This document shows, in pieces, positions 9,157 to 18,917 of a stretch of DNA of 64,000 nucleotides (the stretch's first letter is position 1; each line of letters opens with the position of its first letter). The translations under genes were made by a program, and so were the position numbers. The notes below the pieces were generated by a model. The model saw nothing but the letters and a program-made list of their open reading frames with translations. It did no database searches and had not been told where the DNA came from. The stretch comes from Bacillota bacterium (GTDB lineage: Bacteria; Bacillota; Sulfobacillia; JAIMAT01). Location of the stretch: NCBI GenBank assembly GCA_029960955.1, contig JASBVS010000033.1, positions 28,426-92,425 on the forward strand, read 5' to 3'.

Positions 9157-11792
9157 GCGCCTCCGGGGCGGAGAGCCTTCCGGCCGAGCGCCGCGGCGGC
9201 GCGCCGCCCCTCCTCGAGCAGTACCTCCGGATCAAGGCGGAGCACCCGGAGGCCCTTCTCTTCTTCCGGCTGGGCGACTTCTTCGAGCTCTTCTTCGAGG
9301 ACGCGGAGATCGCCGCGCGCGAGCTCGACCTCGTCCTGACCGGCCGCGAGCTGCAGAAGGGGCGCCGCGTCCCCATGTGCGGCGTCCCCCACCACGCCGC
9401 CGAGAGCTACATCCGCCGTCTGGTGGAGAAGGGCTACCGCGTGGCGCTCTGCGAGCAGATGGAGGACCCGCGGCTGGCCAGGGGGCTGGTCGAGCGCCAG
9501 GTGATCCGCGTGATCAGCGCGGGGACGCTGCTGGAGCCGGGGCTCCTCGACGCGGGGCGGAACAACTTCCTGGCGGCGGTGGCGCCGGGGCGCCGCGCGC
9601 TGGGACTGGCCTACGCCGACGCCTCCACCGGGGAGTTCCGCACGGGGGAGTGGGCGACGGGCGAGGAAGGCTGGCTCGAGGAGCTCGACCGCCTGCAGCC
9701 GGCGGAGGTGCTTCTTCCGGAGGGGTTGCCGGCGGAGCTGGAGGAAGCGCTCTCGGGCCGCGGCCTCCGGATCACCCTGCGTCCCGCGCGCGACTTCGAC
9801 CCGGCGCGGGCGTCCGCCCGCCTCCGGGAGCACTTCCAGACGGCCTCGCTGGCCGCCTTCGACCTCGAGACGCGACCGCAGGGGGCGGCCGCGGCCGGGG
9901 CGCTCCTGGCCTACCTGGCCGACTCGCAGCCGGCCGGCGTGGCCCAGCTGACGGAGATCCGCCTCCTCCAGCCGGGCGAGGCGATGCTCCTCGACGCGGC
10001 GACGCGCCGGAACCTCGAGCTGACGCAGCGCGGGCCGGAGGGCGGCCGCCAGGGGACGCTTCTGGAGACGCTGGACGGCACGGTCACCGCCCTCGGGCTG
10101 CGCACGCTGCGCCGCTGGATCGAGCGGCCGCTGACGCGGGCCGAGGCGGTCAACCGGCGCCTGGACGCGGTGGAGACGCTGGTCCGCAACCCGCTCGAGC
10201 GCGCCCGCCTGAGGAAGCTCCTGGGCGGGGTGCGCGACGCGGAGCGGCTGGCCACGCGGGCCGTCCTCGGCCTGGCCGGACCGCGCGACCTGCTGGAGAT
10301 CGCGCAGACGCTGGAGGCGGCGGAGGCGGTGCGCCAGCTCCTCGGCGGGATGGCGCTGCCGGAGCTCCTGGCCGGGCTGGCCGCGGCGCTGGAGCCGCCG
10401 CCGGGCCTGGCGGAGGAGCTCCGCCGCGCGCTGGTGGACGAGCCCCCGTCCGCCCTCGGCGAGGGCGACGTCATCCGGCCGGGGTACGACGCGGAGGTCG
10501 ACCGGCTGCGCTCGCTCAGCCGGAACAGCGAGGACGAGATCCGGGCGATCGAGCAGCGCGAGCGGGAGCGGACCGGCATCCGCAGCCTCCGCCTCGGCTA
10601 CAACCGCGTCTTCGGCTACTACATCGAGGTCTCCCGCGCCCAGCGGAACCAGGTGCCGCCCGACTACGTCCGCAAGCAGACGCTGGCCAACGCCGAGCGC
10701 TACGTCACGGAGGAGCTGCGCGCGCTGGAGGAGCGGGTGGAGAGCGCGCGCGAGGCGCTGGCCAGGCGCGAGGCCGAGCTCTTCGCGGCGCTGCGCGGCC
10801 GCGTGGGCGCCGAGCTGGCCCGGCTGCGCGCCATGGCGGGCGCCCTGGGACGCCTGGACGCGCTCCAGGGCCTGGCCGAGGTGGCGGCGCAGCGGGGCTA
10901 CGTCCGGCCGCGGGTCGACGACGGCGAGCGGATCGAGATCGTCCAGGGCCGCCACCCGGTGGTGGAGCGGGCGCTGGGCCCCGGCGAGTTCGTCCCCAAC
11001 GACGTCGTCCTCGCCCCCGAGCGGCGGATCCTCCTCATCACCGGCCCCAACATGGCGGGCAAGTCCACCTACGCGCGCCAGGTGGCGGTGCTGGTGCTGG
11101 CCGCCCAGGTGGGGAGCTTCCTTCCGGCCGAGTCGGCGCACATCGGCGTCGTCGACCGGATCTTCACGCGCATCGGCTCGGCGGACGACCTGGCCGCGGG
11201 CAAGTCGACCTTCATGGTCGAGATGGGCGAGGTGGCCCACATCCTGCGGCAGGCGACGCCGCGCAGCCTGGTCGTGCTGGACGAGGTGGGGCGCGGCACC
11301 AGCACCTTCGACGGCCTCAGCCTGGCCTGGGCGGTGACGGAGTATCTGCACGACCGGGTGGGCGCGCGGACGCTCTTCGCCACCCACTACCACGAGCTGA
11401 CCGGGCTGGAGGCGAAGCTGCCGGCGCTGGTCAACCTGACCATGGCGGTGGAGGAGGAAGGGGGACGGATCCTCTTCCTGCGGCGCGTCAAACCCGGGGC
11501 GGCCAGCCGCAGCTACGGCATCGAGGTGGCCCGCCTGGCCGGCATCCCGGCGGAGGTGCTGCGCCGGGCGGAGCGCATCCTGGAGCGGCTGGAGCGCGAA
11601 CAGGCGCGGCGGGCGGCGCGCGGCCGCCTGGAGGGCTCGCCGGAGGCGGAGCAGCTGACGCTGCTGCCGCCGCCGGAGCTGCTCCAGGTGCTGGAGGAGC
11701 TGCGCCGCATCGACGTCGAGCGGACGACGCCGCTGGAGGCGCTGGAGCGCCTGGCGGCGTGGCAGGCGCTCCTGAGGGGGAGCGAGGCGTGA
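9153..11792 (+). CDS. mutS: DNA mismatch repair protein MutS
   Basis: FFRLGDFFELFFEDAEIA, GPNMAGKSTYARQ, LDEVGRGTSTFDGLSLAWA; ATG at 9153 in frame. Confidence 0.98.
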   Translation: MSASGAESLPAERRGGAPPLLEQYLRIKAEHPEALLFFRLGDFFELFFEDAEIAARELDLVLTGRELQKGRRVPMCGVPHHAAESYIRRLVEKGYRVALCEQMEDPRLARGLVERQVIRVISAGTLLEPGLLDAGRNNFLAAVAPGRRALGLAYADASTGEFRTGEWATGEEGWLEELDRLQPAEVLLPEGLPAELEEALSGRGLRITLRPARDFDPARASARLREHFQTASLAAFDLETRPQGAAAAGALLAYLADSQPAGVAQLTEIRLLQPGEAMLLDAATRRNLELTQRGPEGGRQGTLLETLDGTVTALGLRTLRRWIERPLTRAEAVNRRLDAVETLVRNPLERARLRKLLGGVRDAERLATRAVLGLAGPRDLLEIAQTLEAAEAVRQLLGGMALPELLAGLAAALEPPPGLAEELRRALVDEPPSALGEGDVIRPGYDAEVDRLRSLSRNSEDEIRAIEQRERERTGIRSLRLGYNRVFGYYIEVSRAQRNQVPPDYVRKQTLANAERYVTEELRALEERVESAREALARREAELFAALRGRVGAELARLRAMAGALGRLDALQGLAEVAAQRGYVRPRVDDGERIEIVQGRHPVVERALGPGEFVPNDVVLAPERRILLITGPNMAGKSTYARQVAVLVLAAQVGSFLPAESAHIGVVDRIFTRIGSADDLAAGKSTFMVEMGEVAHILRQATPRSLVVLDEVGRGTSTFDGLSLAWAVTEYLHDRVGARTLFATHYHELTGLEAKLPALVNLTMAVEEEGGRILFLRRVKPGAASRSYGIEVARLAGIPAEVLRRAERILERLEREQARRAARGRLEGSPEAEQLTLLPPPELLQVLEELRRIDVERTTPLEALERLAAWQALLRGSEA

Positions 11793-11838
11793 GAGGCGAC
11801 GGCGGCTCGCGCCGCCGGGCGGGAGGAGGGCGGGAGGC

Positions 11839-13608
11839 GTGAGCATCCGTCGCCTCCCGCGCGAGGTGGCCGAGCGGATCGCGGCCGGCGAGGTGATCGA
11901 GCGGCCCGCCTCGGTGGTCAAGGAGCTGGTGGAGAACGCCCTCGACGCCGGCGCCCGGCGGGTGGTGGTCGAGCTGGAGGACGGGGGGCGCGCGGCCATC
12001 CGCGTCAGCGACGACGGCCGCGGGATCGCGCCCGAGGAGCTGCCCCTGGCCGTCGAGCGCTACGCCACCTCGAAGCTGGAGCGCTTCGAGGACCTGGAGC
12101 GGCTGCGCACGCTGGGCTTCCGGGGCGAGGCGCTGGCCAGCGTCGCGGCGGTCGCCCTGCTCTCCATCGAGAGCCGGCCGCCGCAGGCGGAGGCCGGGCG
12201 GCGGCTGCGCGTCCGGGCCGGCGAACCGCCCGCGCTCGAGCCCGTCGCCATGGCGCCGGGGACCCGGGTGGACGTGCGCGACCTCTTCCACAACGTGCCG
12301 GCGCGGCGGGCGCATCTCCGTTCGGCGCGGGCGGAGCTGCTCGCCTGCGAGGAGGTGGTCGCCGCCCACGCCCTCGCCCACCCCGGGGTCGCCTTCCGCC
12401 TGCTTCACGAGGGGCGGGCGCTCCTGGAGACGCCCGGCGACGGCGAGATGCGCCACGTGGTGGCGGCGCTCTGGGGCGAGGAGCTGGCCGGCTCGCTGCG
12501 CGAACTGCGGGAGGAGGCCCCCGGCCCCCTGGCGCTGAAGCTCTCGGGGCTCGTCAGCCCCCCCGGGCTGGGACGGGCCTCGCGTGTGCTCGAGCGCTTC
12601 ACCGTCAACGGCCGGCCGGTGGAGAACCTGTCGCTGCGCATGGCTGCGGAGGAAGCCTACCGGAACCTGCTCCCGGCCCACCGCCACCCGGTCCTGCTCC
12701 TGGCCCTGGAGCTGCCGCCGCTCGAGGTGGACGTCAACGTCCACCCCACCAAGCGGGTGGTCCGCTTCCTCCACGAGCGCGCCGTCCATGGCACCGTCTA
12801 CGCCGCGCTCCGCCGCGCGCTCGGGGGGGCGGAGGGAGCGCCGCCCGCCGCCGCTTCCTCCCGCGTCCGCGAGACGCCCGGCGCCTGGGCTTGGCGCCAG
12901 GTCTACGCCCCGCTCGACGCCGGCGAGGCCGTCGCGGCGGTCGCCGCGGCGGGGGAGGCGGAACGGCCGGCCGTCGCCACGCCGGCCGCGAACGCCGCCG
13001 GGAAGGAAGGGGAGGAAGGCGAGGGGGACGAGGGGCGGCCTCCGCGCCTCCGGCCGCTGGCGCAGCTCCACGGCACCTACCTGCTCTGTCTCGGCGGCGT
13101 GGGCGAGGCGGAGAGCCTTTGGCTGGTCGACCAGCACGCGGCCGACGAGCGGTACTGGTTCGAGCGGCTGGAGCAGCAGGCGGAGGGCGAGGGGGTGCAG
13201 CCTCTGGTCGCGCCGCTTCCCGTCCCGCTCGACAGCCGGCGGAGGGCCGCCTGGGAGGCCAGGCGGCCGCTTCTCGAGGCGCTGGGCTTCCGCGCCGAGG
13301 AAGGGGGACCGTCGAGCCTCTGGCTGCGGGCCATCCCCGCGGGGCTGCGCGGGGCGGAGGCGCTCTTCGCCGACCTCCTGGACGAGGAGGCGCCGGGCGG
13401 CGCCTGGGAGGAGCGGCTGCGCGCCTGGCGCGCCCGCGTCGCCTGCCGCACCGCCGTCCGCGCGGGAGACCCGCTCGAGCCGGAGGCGCAGGCGGCCCTT
13501 CTCGCGCGCTGGTCCTCCTGCCGGCAGCCCTGGACCTGCCCGCACGGGCGGCCGGCGGCCGTGGAGATCAGCCGGGCCGAGCTGGCGCGGAGGTTCCTGC
13601 GCCGTTGA
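11839..13608 (+). CDS. mutL: DNA mismatch repair endonuclease MutL
   Basis: IAAGEVIERPASVVKELVENALDAGA, GFRGEALASV, and endonuclease motif DQHAADERYWFE. Confidence 0.97.
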   Translation: MSIRRLPREVAERIAAGEVIERPASVVKELVENALDAGARRVVVELEDGGRAAIRVSDDGRGIAPEELPLAVERYATSKLERFEDLERLRTLGFRGEALASVAAVALLSIESRPPQAEAGRRLRVRAGEPPALEPVAMAPGTRVDVRDLFHNVPARRAHLRSARAELLACEEVVAAHALAHPGVAFRLLHEGRALLETPGDGEMRHVVAALWGEELAGSLRELREEAPGPLALKLSGLVSPPGLGRASRVLERFTVNGRPVENLSLRMAAEEAYRNLLPAHRHPVLLLALELPPLEVDVNVHPTKRVVRFLHERAVHGTVYAALRRALGGAEGAPPAAASSRVRETPGAWAWRQVYAPLDAGEAVAAVAAAGEAERPAVATPAANAAGKEGEEGEGDEGRPPRLRPLAQLHGTYLLCLGGVGEAESLWLVDQHAADERYWFERLEQQAEGEGVQPLVAPLPVPLDSRRRAAWEARRPLLEALGFRAEEGGPSSLWLRAIPAGLRGAEALFADLLDEEAPGGAWEERLRAWRARVACRTAVRAGDPLEPEAQAALLARWSSCRQPWTCPHGRPAAVEISRAELARRFLRR

Positions 13609-14594
13609 GCGAGGCGTTCACCCTGGTCCTGGTCGGCCCCACCGCGGTCGGCAAGAGCGAGGTGGCCCTCGCCCTGGCCGAGCGGTTCCGCGGGGCGGTG
13701 GTCACGGCCGATTCGGCGCAGGTCTACCGGGGCATGGACGTCGGCACCGACAAGCCTCCGCTTGACCTGCGGCGCCGGATTCCGCATTATTGTATCGATC
13801 TGGCAGAACCGGTTGCGGAATTCAGTGTCGCAAGCTGGTTGGGTGCGGCACGGGACGCGATCACGGAGTGTCGCCGCTCCGGACGACTGCCGGTTGTGGC
13901 CGGTGGAACCGGCCTCTACGTGGAAGCGCTTCTCCGCGGATACGCGTTCGCACCGCACTCGCCCCAGCTGCGACGACAATTGCTCCTCCGCTTGCAGGGG
14001 GAGGGCCTCGAGCCGCTCCTCGGAGAACTGGCCCTTCGCGACCCGGCGGCCTTCGGCCGCGTCGACCGGGCCAACCCGCGCCGTGTCCTGCGGGCGCTGG
14101 AGAAGGCGATCCTGGCGGGCGGGGGCGGCGGCTCCGCACCGGAGGAGGCGGCGGATCGCCCGGCGACCGGGGAGGCGCGGGAGCTGCGCCGGCTGCTCGG
14201 GCGCGTCGTCGTCGTCGGGCTCTGTCGAAACCGGGAGGAGCTGGCCGAGCGCATCCGGCGGCGGATCGCCCGGGAGATGCGGGACGGGCTCCTCGAGGAA
14301 GTCCGCGACCTCCTGTCGCGGGGGGTGCCGCGCTCCGCCGCCTCGATGCAGGCGCTGGGCTACCGCCAGCTGGCGGCGCACCTCCTGGACGGCCTGCCTC
14401 TGGGCGCGGCGCTGGAGCGGCTCGACCGCGACACGCGGCGCTTCGCCAAGCGCCAGATGACGTGGTTCCGCAACCGCCTTCCTGGGGCGACCTGGTTCAA
14501 CCTCACGTTCGCCGGCGCCGGCACGGTGGAAGAGTGGCTCCAGTCAGTTTTTGCCAGATCCGCGGGTATGCCGGGGGCAAGGCCGGCATACTAA
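13605..14594 (+). CDS. miaA: tRNA dimethylallyltransferase MiaA (TTG start)
   Basis: LVGPTAVGKSEVALALAERF, SAQVYRGMDVGTDKP, GGTGLYVEALL; TTG at 13605 overlaps mutL stop. Confidence 0.95.
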   Translation: MSEAFTLVLVGPTAVGKSEVALALAERFRGAVVTADSAQVYRGMDVGTDKPPLDLRRRIPHYCIDLAEPVAEFSVASWLGAARDAITECRRSGRLPVVAGGTGLYVEALLRGYAFAPHSPQLRRQLLLRLQGEGLEPLLGELALRDPAAFGRVDRANPRRVLRALEKAILAGGGGGSAPEEAADRPATGEARELRRLLGRVVVVGLCRNREELAERIRRRIAREMRDGLLEEVRDLLSRGVPRSAASMQALGYRQLAAHLLDGLPLGAALERLDRDTRRFAKRQMTWFRNRLPGATWFNLTFAGAGTVEEWLQSVFARSAGMPGARPAY

Positions 14595-14670
14595 GTCTCA
14601 ACGCGCTCCTTGGCCGCGGTGACGGGGCGGGTGCCGCACGCGCCCGGAGCGCAGGGCAAGGGGTGGTCGC

Positions 14671-15987
14671 ATGGTGGCCAAAGGAAGGACCATGCTGGGC
14701 AGCGCGTCGCTTCGCGGCAGGCCTGTCTTCCTGAGCACCTATCCTCCCCAACGCTGCGGGATCGCCACCTTCACGCAGCACCTGGTGCAGGCGATGGCGG
14801 TCGCCGCCGGCGAGCACCCGGCCGTGGTGGCGGTGAGCGACGGTGTCCCGGCCGCGCTCTACCCCGGGGAGGTCGCGGCGGTGATCGAGCGCGAGGACCG
14901 CCCGGCCTACCGCGAGACGGCGCGGGCGCTCAACCGGTCCGGCGCGGTCGCACTGGTGCTCCAGCACGAGTACGGCATCTTCGGCGGGCCGGACGGCGGC
15001 GACGTGCTGGAGCTGGTGGAGGAGCTGGAGATCCCGTGGGTGGTGACGCTCCACACCGTCCTCCGCCACCCGAGCGCGAGGCAGCGCGAGATCATCCGCC
15101 GGCTGGCGGCCGGCGCGCAGCGGGTGGTGGTTCTCGCGCGGCGGGCGCGGGAGATCCTCGTCGACGTCTACCGCGTCGACCCCGCCCGCCTGCTCCACAT
15201 CCCGCACGGGGCGCCCGACGGGCTGCCGACCTCGCGGCACGAGGTCAGGCGGCGCCTCGGCCTCGAGAACTCGACGGTCCTCTGCACGCTGGGGCTGATC
15301 AACCCGGGGAAGGGGATCGAGTACGTGATCGAGGCGCTGCCTGAGCTGGTCGCCGACTTCCCGGACCTGCTCTACCTGGTGCTCGGGCAGACGCACCCGG
15401 GCATCCTCCGGCAGTGGGGCGAGTCGTACCGGGAGATGCTGAAGGCGCGCGCGCGGCAGCTGGGCGTGGAGGAGCACGTGCGCTTCGTCGACGCCTACCT
15501 GGACGACGCCACGCTGGTGGAGTACCTGGCGGCCTCCGACCTCTACATCACCCCGTACCTCTCGCCGGAGCAGATCTCCAGCGGCACCCTGGCCTACGCC
15601 GTAGGGCTGGGCAAGGCGGTCGTCTCCACGCCGTACGCCTACGCCCAGGAGCTGTTGGCGGACGGGCGCGGCCTCCTGGTCCCCTTCCGGGACGCCGGGG
15701 CGATCGCCGAGGCGGTGCGGGCGGTCCTCGGCTCGCCGCGGCTGCGGCGCGGCATGGAGCGGAGGGCGCGGCTGGTCGGGCGCTCCATGGCCTGGCCGCG
15801 GGTGGCGGAGGCGTACGCCGAGCTGCTCGAGGAGGTGGCGGCGCCGGTGGGCGGCAGGGGGGACGGGGCGTCGCTGGTCTTCTCCCTGGCCGGCAACCGG
15901 GCCGCGAGGTTTCCCGGCAAGGGAGGTGTGGCCCGCCATGAAGCTGCCGCATCCCACTCTGGACCATCTCTGGCGGATGACCGATGA
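14671..15987 (+). CDS. GT4-like glycosyltransferase (start may be 14692)
   Basis: FLSTYPPQRCGIATFTQHL ... LGLINPGKGIEYVIEALPEL ... YLSPEQISSGTLAYAVGLGKAVVSTPYAYAQELL: GT-B retaining glycosyltransferase signatures. Confidence 0.88.
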   Translation: MVAKGRTMLGSASLRGRPVFLSTYPPQRCGIATFTQHLVQAMAVAAGEHPAVVAVSDGVPAALYPGEVAAVIEREDRPAYRETARALNRSGAVALVLQHEYGIFGGPDGGDVLELVEELEIPWVVTLHTVLRHPSARQREIIRRLAAGAQRVVVLARRAREILVDVYRVDPARLLHIPHGAPDGLPTSRHEVRRRLGLENSTVLCTLGLINPGKGIEYVIEALPELVADFPDLLYLVLGQTHPGILRQWGESYREMLKARARQLGVEEHVRFVDAYLDDATLVEYLAASDLYITPYLSPEQISSGTLAYAVGLGKAVVSTPYAYAQELLADGRGLLVPFRDAGAIAEAVRAVLGSPRLRRGMERRARLVGRSMAWPRVAEAYAELLEEVAAPVGGRGDGASLVFSLAGNRAARFPGKGGVARHEAAASHSGPSLADDR

Positions 15988-17041
15988 GACGGGCATCATC
16001 CAGCATGCCAGCGGCAGCGTCCCCGAGCGCGCCACGGGCTACACCACGGACGACAACGCGCGGGCGCTGATCGCGGCGCTCTGGGCCTTCCAGCAGGGCG
16101 AGCGCGAGGCGGCGACGCTGGTCGACCGCTACATGGCCTTCCTCGGCTGGGCCCGGCAGGCCGACGGGGGCTTCCACAACGAGTTCGGCTACGACCGGCG
16201 CCCGATCCCGGGCGGCCGCAGCGAGGACGCCACGGGACAGGCGATCTGGGCGCTGGGCGAAACGGTCGCCTCCCGCGAGAGGCGCTGGTCGGAGACGGCA
16301 CTCCTCTGGCTGGAGCGCTCGCTGGACGAGGCGGCGCACCTGCACTACGTCCGCGCGGTCGCCTTCGCCCTCCTCGGCCTCGCCCGCGCGGCCTCGGCGG
16401 GGCCGGGGGAGGCGCTGGCCCGCCGGCTGGCGGAGACGGCGGAAGGACTGACAGGCTTCCTCCTGGAGCGATACCATGCCGAGAGGCGGCCGGAGTGGGA
16501 GTGGCTGGAGGACCGGCTCACCTACGCCAACGGCTGCCTTCCCGCCGCCCTCCTGGCGGCCGGGCGGACCTGGGGCTGGAGCGAGGCCACCCGGGCAGGC
16601 CAGGTGATGCTCCGCTGGCTCGACGGCGTCTCCTGGGAGGGCGACCTCCTGGTGCCGGTGGGCAACCGCGGCTGGTACGTCCGCGGCGGCGAGAAGGCGC
16701 GCTTCGACCAGCAGCCCGTCGATCCGGCCTGGATGGTCCTCGCCCACGCCGAGGCGGCGGTGACGCTGCGCAGGAAGCGCCACCTCGAGCGGGCGCAGGA
16801 GGCGCTCGCCTGGTTCGGCGGCCGGAACCTGCTCGGCCGGCCGCTCGTCGACCCGCTGAGCGGCGGTTGCCACGACGGCCTGGGCCCCGAGGGGCTCAAC
16901 CGGAACGAGGGCGCCGAGTCGACCCTGGCGTGGCTGCTCGGCTTCTACGCGGTCGAGCGGGCGCGCCTCGCCCTGGCCGGGACGAGCGTCGAGTCGACGC
17001 GCTGGGCCGAGGCCTCCGGCCTGGGCGCGACGGGCAGTTGA
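15938..17041 (+). CDS. (alpha/alpha)6-barrel glycosidase/epimerase-like protein associated with the glycosyltransferase
   Basis: MKLPHPTLDHLWRMTDETGIIQHASGSVPERATGYTTDDNARALIAALW; repeated helical hairpins; overlaps the GT gene. Confidence 0.7.
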   Translation: MKLPHPTLDHLWRMTDETGIIQHASGSVPERATGYTTDDNARALIAALWAFQQGEREAATLVDRYMAFLGWARQADGGFHNEFGYDRRPIPGGRSEDATGQAIWALGETVASRERRWSETALLWLERSLDEAAHLHYVRAVAFALLGLARAASAGPGEALARRLAETAEGLTGFLLERYHAERRPEWEWLEDRLTYANGCLPAALLAAGRTWGWSEATRAGQVMLRWLDGVSWEGDLLVPVGNRGWYVRGGEKARFDQQPVDPAWMVLAHAEAAVTLRRKRHLERAQEALAWFGGRNLLGRPLVDPLSGGCHDGLGPEGLNRNEGAESTLAWLLGFYAVERARLALAGTSVESTRWAEASGLGATGS

Positions 17042-17052
17042 AACGGAGGCGG

Positions 17053-17430
17053 ATGGGCGTGAGCGAAGCGCAGGCGCAGGTCGACAGCCCGACCAGGATC
17101 GTCGAGAAGCCCTGGGGGCGCGAGATCTGGTGGGCGCAGACCGACCGCTACGTCGGCAAGATCATCGAGGTGAAGGCGGGCGGTTCCCTCAGCCTCCAGT
17201 ACCACGAGCGGAAGATGGAGAGCATGTACTTCGTCGAAGGAAGCGGAACCCTCCTCCTCGGCGAGCGGGAGATCCCCATCCGGCCCGGGCTGCACGTGAC
17301 CATCCCGCCCCTCACCCGCCACCGCGTCACCGCCACGGCGGACGTCCGCTTCTTCGAGGTCTCCACGCCCGAGGTGGAGGACGTGGTCCGGCTGGAGGAC
17401 GCCTACGGGCGGGCCGGCCGGAGCGCGTGA
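17053..17430 (+). CDS. Cupin, mannose-6-phosphate isomerase-like
   Basis: EKPWGREIWWAQTDRYVGKIIEVKAGGSLSLQYHERKMESMYFVEGSGTLLLGE...GLHVTIPPLTRHRV: type II PMI cupin motifs. Confidence 0.87.
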   Translation: MGVSEAQAQVDSPTRIVEKPWGREIWWAQTDRYVGKIIEVKAGGSLSLQYHERKMESMYFVEGSGTLLLGEREIPIRPGLHVTIPPLTRHRVTATADVRFFEVSTPEVEDVVRLEDAYGRAGRSA

Positions 17431-17529
17431 AAGCGGGGCCCGGGGCCGGCGGGCGGGCGAAGCGGGCGGCCGGGGCGCGCGGTGCGCCCCGGCCGCCTTG
17501 GCCGCCCTCCGGCGCCCCCGCCCGCCGCG

Positions 17530-18906
17530 TCAGCGGCGGAGCGCCTCCACGGGTTCGAGCGCGGCGGCCGAGAGGGCGGGGTAGACGCCGAAGACCAGGC
17601 CGGAGCCCAGCGCCACCAGCACCGCGACCTGCACCGCCTGCGCGGTGACCACGGTCTCGAAGCCGTAGCGCGTGAAGAGATGGCTTCCCCAGAGCCCCGC
17701 GGCCACGCCCGCCACGGCGCCGATGGCGCTCAGGAGGAGCGCCTCCAGGAGGAACTGGGCCACCAGGTCGCCCTGCTTGGCGCCCAGCGCCCGGCGCAGG
17801 CCGATCTCGCCGGTCCGCTCGGCCACCGCCACCAGCATGATGTTCATGATGCCCAGCCCGCCCACCAGCAGCGAGACGGCCGCCATGCCGCCGAGGAGAA
17901 GCGTCATCACGCGGTTGGCCCGGTCGGCTTCCTGGACCATCTGGTTCATGTTGGTGATGCTCAGCAGCTCCTGGCCGGAAGGAAGCGGGGAACCCGCCTG
18001 CGGCGCCCCGCCGCCGGGAGGGGCGGGCGGCTTGACGGGGGCGGCGCCGCCCGGAACCACCTCCAGCGCGCCGGGCGGAGCCCCGACCGGGCCCCCGCCC
18101 TGCGCGGGGCCGCCCGGGCCGGGCGCGCCGGCCGGCGTGGGGGCCGACTGGTCGAGGCCCAGCTGGCGGCGGAAGATGCGCCCGAGCTGGGCGACGGCCA
18201 GCTGCGCCTCCTCGGGCGAGCGCGCCTTCACCCAGATCTCGTCCGCGTCGTTCCGCTGCATCAGCTCCTCGGCGAGGGTGTAGGGGATGAGGATGCTCCG
18301 GTCCACTTCCTGGGGGTCGCCCGGGCGGGGGGCCAGCACCCCCATGATGCGGAACTCCTGGCCGCCCACGGTCAGGCTGTGCCCGGTCGGATCCCGCCCG
18401 TTGAGGAGGCCGCGGGCCACCTCGTAGCCGAGGACGGCCACGTGCAGCCGCTGGCTGACGTGGAAGTCGTTGAAGAAGCGGCCGGAGAGCAGGTCGAGGC
18501 CCCGCACCTGCGCGTACTCGGCGGAGACCCCGAGCACCGGTAGGCTCCCCCGGGTCCAGCGCCAGCGGACCGGCAGGGACTTGCGCAGGATGGGCGTCGC
18601 GGCCTCCAGGGAAGGGACGCGCTCCACCAGCGTCGCCGCTTCCGCAGGGTCGAGCTGCACCTTGGGGTCCTCCGCCTTGATGACGATCACGTTGCTCCCC
18701 AGGCGTTCGAACTGCTGGACCACCGCCTCGCGCGCGCCCTCGCCGATCGCCATCAGGCTGATCACCGAGGCGACGCCGATGCCCACCCCGAGCACGGTGA
18801 GGACGGAGCGGAGCGGCCAGGCCAGCACCCCGTGCCAGGCCATCTGGAGGGCGAAGGCCAGCCGCACCAGCCACCGTCTGGCCGCACCTGCCATCCGCGG
18901 GATCAC
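17530..18906 (-). CDS. ABC transporter permease, MacB/FtsX family (GTG start)
   Basis: LRSVLTVLGVGIGVASVISLMAIGEGA ... LLVGGLGIMNIMLVAVAERTGEIGLRRALGAK; GGAGGTGACGCC-GTG start. Confidence 0.93.
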   Translation of the reverse strand: MIPRMAGAARRWLVRLAFALQMAWHGVLAWPLRSVLTVLGVGIGVASVISLMAIGEGAREAVVQQFERLGSNVIVIKAEDPKVQLDPAEAATLVERVPSLEAATPILRKSLPVRWRWTRGSLPVLGVSAEYAQVRGLDLLSGRFFNDFHVSQRLHVAVLGYEVARGLLNGRDPTGHSLTVGGQEFRIMGVLAPRPGDPQEVDRSILIPYTLAEELMQRNDADEIWVKARSPEEAQLAVAQLGRIFRRQLGLDQSAPTPAGAPGPGGPAQGGGPVGAPPGALEVVPGGAAPVKPPAPPGGGAPQAGSPLPSGQELLSITNMNQMVQEADRANRVMTLLLGGMAAVSLLVGGLGIMNIMLVAVAERTGEIGLRRALGAKQGDLVAQFLLEALLLSAIGAVAGVAAGLWGSHLFTRYGFETVVTAQAVQVAVLVALGSGLVFGVYPALSAAALEPVEALRR

Positions 18907-18917
18907 GGCGTCACCTC

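Noticed and set aside
9003-11999. 998-aa minus-strand ORF opposite mutS
   Set aside because: Antisense shadow of mutS; no recognisable domain; GC-rich stop-free frame.
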